64,000 nt of DNA from Flammeovirgaceae bacterium UBA2366 (GTDB lineage: Bacteria; Bacteroidota; Bacteroidia; Cytophagales; Cyclobacteriaceae). Every line of letters begins with the position of its first letter. Positions within the stretch are counted from its first letter, which is position 1. Both the position numbers and the translations under genes were made by a program. The notes under the pieces are model-generated. The model was not told where the DNA came from and did no database searches. It saw only the letters and a program-made list of their open reading frames with translations. Positions 44,653 through 52,282 of the stretch are shown here, one piece after another. The DNA lies in assembly GCA_002344065.1 (NCBI GenBank), contig DDTK01000003.1, positions 201,380 to 265,379 on the forward strand, read 5' to 3'.

Positions 44653-45359
44653 CATTCAAATACCTGGTTGTTGATGATGAACCGCTTGCAAGAAAACTGG
44701 TGATTTCGCACGCTTCGAAGATCGAAGGGTTGGAATTTGCGGCCGAATGCTGCGATGCCATTGAAGCCAGTAACCTTCTGCGACTTCAACCTGTTGACCT
44801 GATCTTTCTGGATATTCAAATGCCAGAAATTGATGGTTTTCAATTTATTGGAACATTAAAGAACCCTCCTTCGATTATACTGACAACAGCCTTTCGCCAT
44901 TTTGCACCCGAGGCATTTGAACTGGATGTCGTTGACTATTTGCTAAAGCCCATTGCTTTTGAACGCTTGCTTAAAGCCGTTAATAAATTTTTTGACCAAA
45001 AAAGAAACACTCTCACTACCATAGCAGGGTCGAAAGAAAGCCAAAATTTCATTTACCTGAAGGCTGATCGGAAAATGCACAAGATTTCACTGAATGACAT
45101 TCTCTATATCGAAAGCCTGGACGAATACATTAAGGTTCACCTGCATGGCAAGGTCTTATTGTCGCGCGAAAACATCAGCACATTGGCCGAAAAGCTACCA
45201 GGTAAATCGTTTGCAAGAATACATCGCTCATTCATTGTCTCATCGCGATTTGTTTCTTCCGTTTCTGCAGAAGGTGTTGAAATCAATGGCAAGGTGCTTC
45301 CATTTGGAAGAGCTTATAAACTCAGTGCATTGGCGATGCTGGAAGTGCGATTGAAGTAG
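44649..45359 (+). CDS. LytTR-family response regulator
   Basis: 236 residues. The receiver domain (1-120) has acidic DDEPLA and phospho-acceptor D55 in FLDIQMPEIDG. The LytTR DNA-binding domain (about 135-236) has IYLKADRKMHKI, ILYIESLDEYIKVHL and FARIHRSFIVS. It should be phosphorylated by the coupled kinase and bind direct repeats near its targets, which are unknown. The adjacent divergent ExbB-like gene is a candidate. Confidence 0.93.
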   Translation: MTFKYLVVDDEPLARKLVISHASKIEGLEFAAECCDAIEASNLLRLQPVDLIFLDIQMPEIDGFQFIGTLKNPPSIILTTAFRHFAPEAFELDVVDYLLKPIAFERLLKAVNKFFDQKRNTLTTIAGSKESQNFIYLKADRKMHKISLNDILYIESLDEYIKVHLHGKVLLSRENISTLAEKLPGKSFARIHRSFIVSSRFVSSVSAEGVEINGKVLPFGRAYKLSALAMLEVRLK

Positions 45360-45461
45360 GGTTGTTAATGTCCTCAAATCTCGATCGGCTAAATGCGAGT
45401 TTTCAAGGTGTGGAAGTAATCAAAGAACTTGAAAATTTCCACAGAACAGACTGGACGTTGT

Positions 45462-46040
45462 TTACTTCTCAGTGTGGTCAGTTGTTCCTGCTCCTATTCC
45501 ATACGTACCTGTTCTGTTATCTCTGAACAGCCCTGTATGAGGAGGGTAAAAGGTAAAGATTATAAATACCAAACACATGGCTAGTAATAGAATTGCCCCT
45601 GTAATATTGATCATTCTTGAGTGGTGTAATTGAAATAGTTTATAACAGACCAATTGACACAGAAGAACGCCTATGACATATGAAGTTATGTCTAACACAA
45701 GGATGTTTCTCTCTAAAATTTTTGTGTAGGAATAATAAATCAGAAGAATGGCTAGTGAAAGGATTGTTATTCCAATCGCTTTTGCAAAAAAATAGTTACT
45801 TACCACCCTACCCAACGACAGATATTCTGCAATGGAAAATGTAATCACACCCCACAAACCCATTTTAAGATGTTCCCATACACTCTCATTTACCGGAACA
45901 AAAGCACCAATAAGATACGAATCATTCGTCCAGTTATACACAAAGTGGAATAAAGGCCCGAGAATCAGGATGGTAAAAAATCCCGTTATGTTCCACTTCA
46001 GTACAAGGCTTTTATTGTTGGCTCTTTTATACAAAGTCAC
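45462..46040 (-). CDS. Multi-pass membrane protein, DUF6512-like
   Basis: 192 residues, about six hydrophobic segments. GAFVPVNESVWEHLKMGLW near 45-63 resembles the motif I associate with DUF6512 membrane proteins. The late segment FTFYPPHTGLFRDNRTGTYGI is also conserved-looking. Function unknown. Flanking spacers (45360-45461 and 46041-46145) show no other features. Confidence 0.7.
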   Translation of the reverse strand: MTLYKRANNKSLVLKWNITGFFTILILGPLFHFVYNWTNDSYLIGAFVPVNESVWEHLKMGLWGVITFSIAEYLSLGRVVSNYFFAKAIGITILSLAILLIYYSYTKILERNILVLDITSYVIGVLLCQLVCYKLFQLHHSRMINITGAILLLAMCLVFIIFTFYPPHTGLFRDNRTGTYGIGAGTTDHTEK

Positions 46041-46145
46041 CTTGCTTTAATTTGATGATGTTATAGTATCAGCGAATATGAGTCTATTGATCTATCCTTG
46101 TCAATCTGTTCTTTTTTACCTGCTGGCGTTAGTTGTTCAACGAAA

Positions 46146-47420
46146 TTACACCTGCTTTCTCGCCCAATACACCCACCCTCCCATACAAACCACCAACACT
46201 CCACTACACCAAACCAACACGTTGAAATAACTTTGGGATATCATGTTCAATGAATGTAAAGCCTTCTCCACCTGGTTCATACCAATCAATACCACACTGC
46301 CCAACATGAGCAGCAACAGAAAATTGTAAAGCAGTCCGGGTAAATGGGGTGCAGAAATTACCGTTCGTTGATTTACAACCACGATCAGTAACGCCACCAG
46401 CAACGGCAACATCAATCCGTTCAATGCCTGTACGGTAAGAATTACCGGTATCGGCTTTATACCGCTGATGCCGAACAAAAAACCAATCACCAACACGGAA
46501 CCCCATACCAGTCGCAACCTGCGTGTATCTTCCCAACCAAATACAACGGAGGCAATGATAGAGGAAGCATAGGGAGCCGTAATGGAAGAAGAAAATCCCG
46601 CAGCAAACAACCCCACCCCCAAGGCCAGCGAACCCACAGGACCTAGCTTTGCATGGAGCGAACCGGCCAACTCCGGAAAAGATGAAAACGCCTGCACCGA
46701 AGTGCCCGCAATGAGAATGGCAGCGGTTATCAACCCCCCGATAAGCACGGATACCACTAACCCTACCCGCATTAACGGAATGGTTTTTCCTTTGCTGATG
46801 CCGGAGCCTAAAAAAATATTGTATGGAACAATGGTGGTGCCTACCAATCCTAAAATCAATAACGCGCTGCCGGACGGAAACGCAGGCACAACAGTGTACC
46901 TGACCACTTCCTGAATCGAAAATGGTTGTTGCAAGGCAAGAGCAAAAAAAGCAATGCCCATTAATCCTACCAGTGCAGTCATCAACCAGGATATCACCTG
47001 CCGCTTGTTGCTCCACAGTACTGCAAACGAAACGACCGCCACCAACACCGTGAGTATTCTCGTATCAAGCGCAGTTAACAGGTTTAGTCCGGAAACAGCG
47101 CCCAGCACATTTCCAGCCTCATACGCAGCACAGCCCAACATTACCGTAACGCCCACCAGTACCATCAGGGTCTTGCCCCATGTATTACCAAAACACTTTT
47201 GTGAAGCTTGCCCGAGATTTAACCCACTGCTGATAACAATTCGCGCAGATGTTTCCTGTAACAGCAAACATCCCAGCGTGCCCAGCGCCACTGCCCACAA
47301 CAACTGAAGCTGATGCGTAGCGCCAGCAGTAATGGCCGTGGTAATGGTACCGGGCCCGATAAATGCTGCGGAAATAACCGAGTATAGGATAACGCTGGAG
47401 AGTTTGGAGGGTGGGCGCAT
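46146..47420 (-). CDS. Nramp-family transporter lacking canonical metal-site motifs
   Basis: 424 residues from ATG 47420 (MRPPSKLSSVILYSVISAAF); the longer frame to 47516 would overlap the divergent gene and is less likely. Eleven predicted helices. Where classical Nramp has DPGN in helix 1 this reads G22-PGT, and where helix 6 has MPH this reads VGTTIVPYNIFLGSG. So the metal-coordinating Asp, Asn and Met are all absent. It belongs to the fold but probably does not move Mn2+/Fe2+ in the standard way. The substrate is unknown. Confidence 0.82.
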   Translation of the reverse strand: MRPPSKLSSVILYSVISAAFIGPGTITTAITAGATHQLQLLWAVALGTLGCLLLQETSARIVISSGLNLGQASQKCFGNTWGKTLMVLVGVTVMLGCAAYEAGNVLGAVSGLNLLTALDTRILTVLVAVVSFAVLWSNKRQVISWLMTALVGLMGIAFFALALQQPFSIQEVVRYTVVPAFPSGSALLILGLVGTTIVPYNIFLGSGISKGKTIPLMRVGLVVSVLIGGLITAAILIAGTSVQAFSSFPELAGSLHAKLGPVGSLALGVGLFAAGFSSSITAPYASSIIASVVFGWEDTRRLRLVWGSVLVIGFLFGISGIKPIPVILTVQALNGLMLPLLVALLIVVVNQRTVISAPHLPGLLYNFLLLLMLGSVVLIGMNQVEKALHSLNMISQSYFNVLVWCSGVLVVCMGGWVYWARKQV

Positions 47421-47504
47421 ACACAACTTGATCTTGTAAGATAAGTTTTCCCAGATAGAAATAGAAGATGGTTTGCTATCTTGAATGAGAATAAATTCAA
47501 AATC

Positions 47505-47792
47505 ATGTGTAAACATCTGGCCGAATTGGAAAACGAACTCAAAGCAAAAGGCATAAAAGAAACCTATCGCGGTCAGCCCTGGTCGGACAACTGCCGGGAA
47601 TGGGTGTATTTTGATTGTGTACTGGATGTAGAAAAAATAAAATCACGCTATAACTTTGCTCCTTGTGTTACCATCAGCCGGAATGATGACCAGCGATCGG
47701 GAAGAGAGTTGGGATTTTATTGCGAACAATGTTATGATGCCGTGATGGGACTACATCCGGAAGACGGCAAAGGAAAAGTTTATGTGGATTAA
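47505..47792 (+). CDS. Small cysteine-containing protein, unknown
   Basis: 95 residues from ATG 47505 (MCKHLAELENELKAKG), chosen over 47481 to avoid overlap with the divergent gene. Six cysteines, including CREWVYFDC (30-38) and CEQC (73-76), could bind a metal. A TATCTTGA sequence about 25 nt upstream is near the -7 consensus. I do not recognise a family. The sequence looks well conserved in character rather than random. Confidence 0.68.
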   Translation: MCKHLAELENELKAKGIKETYRGQPWSDNCREWVYFDCVLDVEKIKSRYNFAPCVTISRNDDQRSGRELGFYCEQCYDAVMGLHPEDGKGKVYVD

Positions 47793-47833
47793 TTCTGTAT
47801 AACGGTTATAAAAACTTTTTTCCACACACCTGC

Positions 47834-47865
47834 TTTGAAATCATTTCACTTCTGATTTATCTTTG
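47834..47865 (+). promoter_or_regulatory. Bacteroidota promoter ahead of the rtcB leader
   Basis: TTTG at 47834-47837, 20-nt spacer, TATCTTTG at 47858-47865; full match to consensus and the same spacing as the two S-box promoters. Confidence 0.8.
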
Positions 47866-47869
47866 CGTC

Positions 47870-47997
47870 ATGCTAATACAAAAAGGGACATATCGTTTTG
47901 AATTACCGAATAGCGATATTCGGTTTATGCCCTGGTTTTTCAGTTGATCAGCATCTGATCGCCAACTGAAAACCCGGGTTCGTCCGGGTTTTTTTAT
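47870..47997 (+). ncRNA. Structured leader or small RNA upstream of rtcB
   Basis: From the promoter a short transcript of about 125 nt is predicted. It folds into hairpin A (47905-47924, ACCGAATA-GCGA-TATTCGGT, GNRA loop), hairpin B (47937-47972, TTTTCAGTTG/CAACTGAAAA with inner ATCAG/CTGAT) and a terminator. It also contains a 25-codon ORF (47870-47947) ending RFMPWFFS. Its stop lies inside hairpin B, as in attenuator leaders. The ATG is only 4 nt after the -7 box, so translation is uncertain. Confidence 0.6.
47969..47997 (+). terminator. Intrinsic terminator before rtcB
   Basis: AAAACCCGG pairs with CCGGGTTTT around a GTTCGT loop, followed by a T run. Its 5' bases AACC can also pair as an extension of hairpin B, so the two structures could exclude each other. 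Confidence 0.88.
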
Positions 47998-48098
47998 TTC
48001 TCTCGGACTGTAGTAAAAAAATTTTACCGTCTGCAAAGACGCATGGAATGATTTTGCCTTATCTGAGCGAGATTATGCAAAATCAGAAAGGAGTATGT

Positions 48099-49514
48099 AT
48101 GAAAAGAAAAGTATTAAGCGGGAAAGACCTGGTTAAACTAGGTTACCCGGAAGGAAAGGCAATTGGCATCGCCATTAATACGGTATTGAAATATTTCCAC
48201 AGAAGCGAGAAGGAGGAAATCTACGCCATGTTGAAAGCGGTGTTGACTGATCCGAAAGCCTATGTCGAAGACTCCGTGTGGAGCAAAACAGCCTTGGCGT
48301 TAGTGCCTGCTGAAAAGAAGTCGCGCGTGCATGAACTGTTGCGAAACCGATTGGAGTATCCGATTTACGGTGCAGCCGAAATAGAAGAAGGTGCGCGCAA
48401 CCAAATGGAAATTGCAATGAAGTTACCAATAGCGGTAGCAGGAGCGCTAATGCCCGATGCGCATCAAGGCTATGGTTTGCCCATTGGCGGTGTACTGGCT
48501 ACACACAATGCCGTAATTCCATACGGTGTGGGTGTAGATATCGGTTGCCGGATGTGCCTGACAGCTTATCCACTTGATGAAAAATTCATGGAGCGGCACC
48601 GCAGTAACCTGAAGCAACTGTTGTTAACGAACACCTGCTTCGGCCGCGAAATATTCAAACGACCAAAAGAGCACGAAGTACTCGACCGGAAAACGTTCGA
48701 TGAAATCGCGATACTGCGAAACCTGAAAGGAAAAGCAGCCATGCAAATCGGATCATCGGGTAGCGGAAATCACTTTGTGGAGTTCGGGTTGATGGAAATT
48801 GACGACAACAACGAATGGAATTTGCCTGGCGGAAATTACCTGGCGGTGTTATCCCATTCGGGTTCGCGCGGACTGGGTGCAGAAATTGCGCGGCACTACA
48901 CGCGGGTGGCGAAACAACTTTGTCACCTGCCGAAAGAAGCTGCGAATCTCGCCTGGCTTGACCTGAACACGGAAGCCGGACAGGAGTACTGGATCGCCAT
49001 GAACCTGGCGGGTGATTATGCTTCGGCCAACCATCACCAGATTCACGAACGCATGGCGCAAAGCCTGGGCGAAAAACCGCTGCTGATGGTAGAGAACCAC
49101 CACAACTTTGCGTGGAAGGAAACGCTGCAAGATGGCACCGAGGTAATTGTACACCGGAAAGGCGCAACGCCTGCCGGCAAAAATGTACTCGGCATCATTC
49201 CCGGATCCATGACGGCAACCGGCTTCATTGTGCGCGGCAAAGGATCAGCCGCATCTCTGAATTCTGCTTCGCATGGCGCTGGTCGAGTCATGTCGCGAAG
49301 TGCCGCCAAGAGTGTGATCACCAATAAAATGGTGAAGCAGGAGTTGCAGCAGCACGGTGTAGAACTGATTGGTGGTGGACTGGATGAAGCACCGATGGTG
49401 TATAAAGATATCCGTAAGGTAATGCGCTACCAGCAAGAGCTGGTGGATGTGCTCGGAGTATTTACTCCGAAGATTGTGCGCATGTGTGGCGATGATTCGC
49501 CCGCAGAAGACTAA
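48099..49514 (+). CDS. rtcB: RtcB RNA-splicing ligase
   Basis: 471 residues from ATG 48099, preceded by a GAAAGGAG Shine-Dalgarno; a frame from 48048 lacks one. Mn/GTP-dependent ligase joining 2',3'-cyclic phosphate or 3'-phosphate to 5'-OH RNA ends. Motifs: GVGVDIGCRMC (metal Cys), GSSGSGNHFVEFG, LSHSGSRGLGAE, ENHHNFAW and SASHGAGRVMSR, whose His is the guanylylated residue in the family. No rtcA or RtcR regulator is adjacent. The upstream terminator suggests control by readthrough. Confidence 0.95.
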   Translation: MKRKVLSGKDLVKLGYPEGKAIGIAINTVLKYFHRSEKEEIYAMLKAVLTDPKAYVEDSVWSKTALALVPAEKKSRVHELLRNRLEYPIYGAAEIEEGARNQMEIAMKLPIAVAGALMPDAHQGYGLPIGGVLATHNAVIPYGVGVDIGCRMCLTAYPLDEKFMERHRSNLKQLLLTNTCFGREIFKRPKEHEVLDRKTFDEIAILRNLKGKAAMQIGSSGSGNHFVEFGLMEIDDNNEWNLPGGNYLAVLSHSGSRGLGAEIARHYTRVAKQLCHLPKEAANLAWLDLNTEAGQEYWIAMNLAGDYASANHHQIHERMAQSLGEKPLLMVENHHNFAWKETLQDGTEVIVHRKGATPAGKNVLGIIPGSMTATGFIVRGKGSAASLNSASHGAGRVMSRSAAKSVITNKMVKQELQQHGVELIGGGLDEAPMVYKDIRKVMRYQQELVDVLGVFTPKIVRMCGDDSPAED

Positions 49515-49563
49515 CCTCACCCCTAAGCCCTCACTCTCTTGGAGAGGGGACTTTCGGGTGAGA
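49515..49563 (+). repeat. Hairpin after rtcB
   Basis: CTCACCC (49516-49522) pairs with GGGTGAG (49556-49562), enclosing CTCTC/GGAGAG (CTCTC-TT-GGAGAG core). It resembles the CCCTAACCCTCTCC...GGAGAGGG intergenic elements found in many bacteria. It may stabilise the rtcB 3' end. No T run. Confidence 0.5.
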
Positions 49564-49592
49564 AATATTCACCTGAAAAGTAAATAAAGGGA

Positions 49593-50165
49593 ATGAGAAT
49601 TGAATGGATGGAACAATACATGATGGAAGCAGAAAGGCTCATCTACGACAATAAAGTTCACGATGGTTTGGCGTTGCTGAACAACCTGTTGTATGATGAG
49701 CCGGGTTACGGTAGCCTGCACAACCATTTGGGCTGGGCTTACTTGTACTACACAGCTGAAACAGCGAAAGCAGAACTTCACCTGAAAATGGCTGTACAGT
49801 TTGATCCTGCCTTTGCCGCACCTTACCTGCACCTGGGTACCTTGTACCTGCGTAACGGAAGGTACAGCGATGCATTGGGTTACCTGGAGCAAGGTGTTTT
49901 AAAAAACAACGCCAACCGGGTAGCCTTTATGGAGTGCATCGGGCAAGCGTACGAACTGCGCGGTGAATTCAGCAAAGCGATCAAAGCGTACAAAGAAGCC
50001 ATGCTGGCTTCTTTGAACAGCTTTGAAATCAACAACCTAACGGATGGCATCAAAAGATGCCGGAAGAAAAGGTTAGCATTTTTTTTACGATCTAAGTCTG
50101 GTACGTGGCCAATAGCCTTAGTGCTTATGATGCTGCAACTCTTAGTTCGTATCATGCTTTATTAA
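49593..50165 (+). CDS. TPR protein with C-terminal membrane anchor
   Basis: 190 residues. Three to four TPR units cover about 5-150 (YGSLHNHLGWAYLYYTAET, APYLHLGTLYLRNGRYSDAL, AFMECIGQAYELRGEFSKAI). A basic stretch (KRCRKKR) and a C-terminal helix (PIALVLMMLQLLVRIML) follow. The layout suggests a tail-anchored cytoplasmic scaffold. An in-frame ATG at 49608 is also possible. Function unknown; it follows rtcB by 78 bp and may be co-transcribed. Confidence 0.78.
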   Translation: MRIEWMEQYMMEAERLIYDNKVHDGLALLNNLLYDEPGYGSLHNHLGWAYLYYTAETAKAELHLKMAVQFDPAFAAPYLHLGTLYLRNGRYSDALGYLEQGVLKNNANRVAFMECIGQAYELRGEFSKAIKAYKEAMLASLNSFEINNLTDGIKRCRKKRLAFFLRSKSGTWPIALVLMMLQLLVRIMLY

Positions 50166-50167
50166 TC

Positions 50168-50235
50168 CTTGGTCTGTGATGACACAGACCAGGGTTATTT
50201 ATTAACACCATGGCTTGTGTCCGCATAGGCCATGG
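50168..50235 (+). repeat. Two tandem hairpins of the CTGTG/CACAG repeat family
   Basis: Hairpin 1: TGGTCTGTG (50170-50178), ATGA loop, CACAGACCA (50183-50191), perfect. Hairpin 2: CCATGGCTTGTG (50208-50219), loop TCCG, CATAGGCCATGG (50224-50235), 12 pairs including two G:U that pair only in plus-strand RNA. Hairpin 1 matches the elements at 25695-25755. No T run follows. They fill the spacer after the TPR gene. Confidence 0.65.
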
Positions 50236-50311
50236 TTTTGCTTTTGATTATAGAGCCCGCATATCAAATCCCACCCGTGTAATTAACCTTCATTCAAACT
50301 TCAGTATAGTT

Positions 50312-50319
50312 TATATTTG
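50312..50319 (+). promoter_or_regulatory. Bacteroidota -7 box for the hydroxyacid dehydrogenase gene
   Basis: TATATTTG matches the consensus and ends 17 nt before ATG 50337; no clear -33 box. Confidence 0.55.
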
Positions 50320-50336
50320 ATCTCATTTTGCATCGC

Positions 50337-51332
50337 ATGCCTCTCAAAAAAGTTTTGATTACACGCATAATACCTTCCATCGCTAAAACGATGCTGACCG
50401 ATGCCGGCCTGGAAGTATTGGAATGGCAAGGTGATGGCCCGATGACTCAACCCGAATTGATTGAGCGAGCCAAACAAGTAAATGCATTACTTTCGCTGGG
50501 CGCGGATAAACTGGACAAACATTTTTTCAACCAATGTTCTCACCTGGACATCATCGGTCAGTTTGCTGTTGGGTACGATAATATTGATATTGAAGCTGCC
50601 TCCTTGGTTGGAATTCCAATAAGCAATACACCTGATGTATTGAGTGAGGCAACGGCTGATGTAGCCTTTGGCTTGATGATCGCTGTTTCAAGAAAAATGT
50701 TTTTCAATCACAAAACCATCATCCGTGGCGAATGGAAAAAATTTGAACCCTTGAAAAATCTGGGGTTTCAATTAAGCGGAAAAACGCTGGGCATTTTTGG
50801 AATGGGGCGGATTGGCCTGGTGATGGCAAAACGTTGCAAAGGCGCGTTCGATATGAGGATCATCTATCATAATCGATCACGCAATCATGAGGCTGAACAA
50901 TTGTTCGGAGCAAAGTATGTGAGCTTTGATGAGCTAATCCGCGAAAGCGATGTACTTTCCGTACACAGTGTTTTAAGTGATGAAACGCGGGGATTGTTCA
51001 ATCGGGAAGTGTTCAGTCAAATGAAACCCTCATCAATATTCATCAACACGTCACGTGGGGGTGTGCACAACGAAGCCGATTTGATTGAAGCATTAAATCA
51101 AGGGTCGATCTGGGGAGCTGGATTGGATGTTACTAACCCCGAACCGATGAAGCCAGACAATCCATTGCTTGACATGCCGAACGTTGCTGTTCTCCCGCAC
51201 ATTGGTTCCGCCACTGTAGAGGCTCGAAATGGAATGGCACGAATTGCAGCTGGAAACATTATTTCATTTTACCAGCGCAGAGAGGTGCCGAATTGTATTA
51301 ATCCACAGGTACTGGAAAGTGGTAAATCATAA
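50337..51332 (+). CDS. D-2-hydroxyacid dehydrogenase, glyoxylate/hydroxypyruvate reductase type
   Basis: 331 residues from ATG 50337 (MPLKKVLITRIIPS); a TTG 9 bp upstream is less likely. Rossmann motif GIFGMGRIGLVMAKR, catalytic Arg in HSVLSDETRG-FINTSRGG context, Glu in TNPEPM, catalytic His in LPHIGSATVEARNGM. Best fit is GyaR/GhrB-type, reducing glyoxylate or hydroxypyruvate with NAD(P)H. Its end overlaps the convergent yicC stop by 6 bp. Confidence 0.88.
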   Translation: MPLKKVLITRIIPSIAKTMLTDAGLEVLEWQGDGPMTQPELIERAKQVNALLSLGADKLDKHFFNQCSHLDIIGQFAVGYDNIDIEAASLVGIPISNTPDVLSEATADVAFGLMIAVSRKMFFNHKTIIRGEWKKFEPLKNLGFQLSGKTLGIFGMGRIGLVMAKRCKGAFDMRIIYHNRSRNHEAEQLFGAKYVSFDELIRESDVLSVHSVLSDETRGLFNREVFSQMKPSSIFINTSRGGVHNEADLIEALNQGSIWGAGLDVTNPEPMKPDNPLLDMPNVAVLPHIGSATVEARNGMARIAAGNIISFYQRREVPNCINPQVLESGKS

Positions 51333-52205
51333 CACATTCCCCAACTGCTCCTTAATTTTCTCCAACTCTTCCTTCATTACAACCACATGTTTTTGCATGG
51401 GTGCATCGTTAGCCTTTGAGCCAATGGTGTTGATCTCGCGGCCAATTTCCTGGGTGATAAATCCAAGTTTCTTACCGTTGGACTGAGGTTCTTTTAATAC
51501 CTGCATAAAATAATCCAGGTGAGTTTTAAGCCGCACACGCTCTTCATGAATATCCAGCTTTTCGATATAAAAAATTATTTCCTGCTCCAGTCGGTTCATA
51601 TCAAAACCTTCTTCACCGAAAAATGATACTACATTGTTCTTCAATTTCTGCCGCACTTTCTCTACGCGCCCGGCATCCAGACGCTCCACTTCTGCTAGCG
51701 ACTGGCTTATGGATGCGCAGTACTCCTGTAGTTTACTCTCCAGCGAATTACCTTCATCCCTTCTAAAAGCATCGCATTTGGCTATCGCCCCTTCTATCAC
51801 CTTCCTTACTTTCTGCCATTCTTCATCGTTGCCTTCTTCACTTACAGTGTTTTGAATAACATCAGGTGAGTTTAGCGCCAATTCAAATAGTTGTTCATAA
51901 GGAGCCACGACTTTATCGGCCAGCTTTTTTAAAGCGGTATAGTAGGCTGTAAACAACGCTTCATTATACGTTTGCTTAATTTCAGCTTCGCTGTAGCGCT
52001 GCACCTCGACACTTAACGAAACTTTTCCGCGTTCCAGTTTTTCGCTAATCAGGTTACGAATGTCCGGTTCCTTATTGGAAAATGTCTTAGGAAGTCTCAA
52101 CATCAGGTCGAGGAATTTGGAGTTAAGGCTTTTTACCTCAACACTTATTTTAACCTGGCTATCGTCATGAATAACCTGTCCATAACCCGTCATGGATTTT
52201 ATCAT
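51327..52205 (-). CDS. yicC: YicC/YloC-family endoribonuclease-like protein
   Basis: 292 residues. The N-terminus MIKSMTGYGQV and VEVKSLNSKFLDLMLRLP are diagnostic. The C-terminal block EEVRLKTHLDYF-like (ERVRLKTHLDYFMQVL), GKKLGFITQEIGREINTIGSKANDA is the DUF1732 region. Members cleave RNA and, in E. coli, affect sRNA RyhB stability. Stands alone leftward. Confidence 0.93.
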   Translation of the reverse strand: MIKSMTGYGQVIHDDSQVKISVEVKSLNSKFLDLMLRLPKTFSNKEPDIRNLISEKLERGKVSLSVEVQRYSEAEIKQTYNEALFTAYYTALKKLADKVVAPYEQLFELALNSPDVIQNTVSEEGNDEEWQKVRKVIEGAIAKCDAFRRDEGNSLESKLQEYCASISQSLAEVERLDAGRVEKVRQKLKNNVVSFFGEEGFDMNRLEQEIIFYIEKLDIHEERVRLKTHLDYFMQVLKEPQSNGKKLGFITQEIGREINTIGSKANDAPMQKHVVVMKEELEKIKEQLGNVL

Positions 52206-52282
52206 AGCTAAAACGTTAGAAATTTAATACGCGCAAAGGTAAGCTAATAGCAAAGGTATACGCATGGAGTTTTAAAAAAGTA

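Noticed and set aside
46204..47016. A 270-residue ORF in another frame of the Nramp gene
   Set aside because: Cys/His/Arg-rich shadow translation of a clear membrane protein gene, with no domain.
47870..47947. Calling the rtcB leader ORF a Trp/Phe attenuator peptide
   Set aside because: It has only one Trp and four Phe, the ATG is 4 nt from the -7 box, and rtcB is not an aromatic-pathway gene; kept only as a possible leader.
48655..49167. A 170-residue ORF opposite rtcB
   Set aside because: Antisense shadow over conserved rtcB catalytic motifs.
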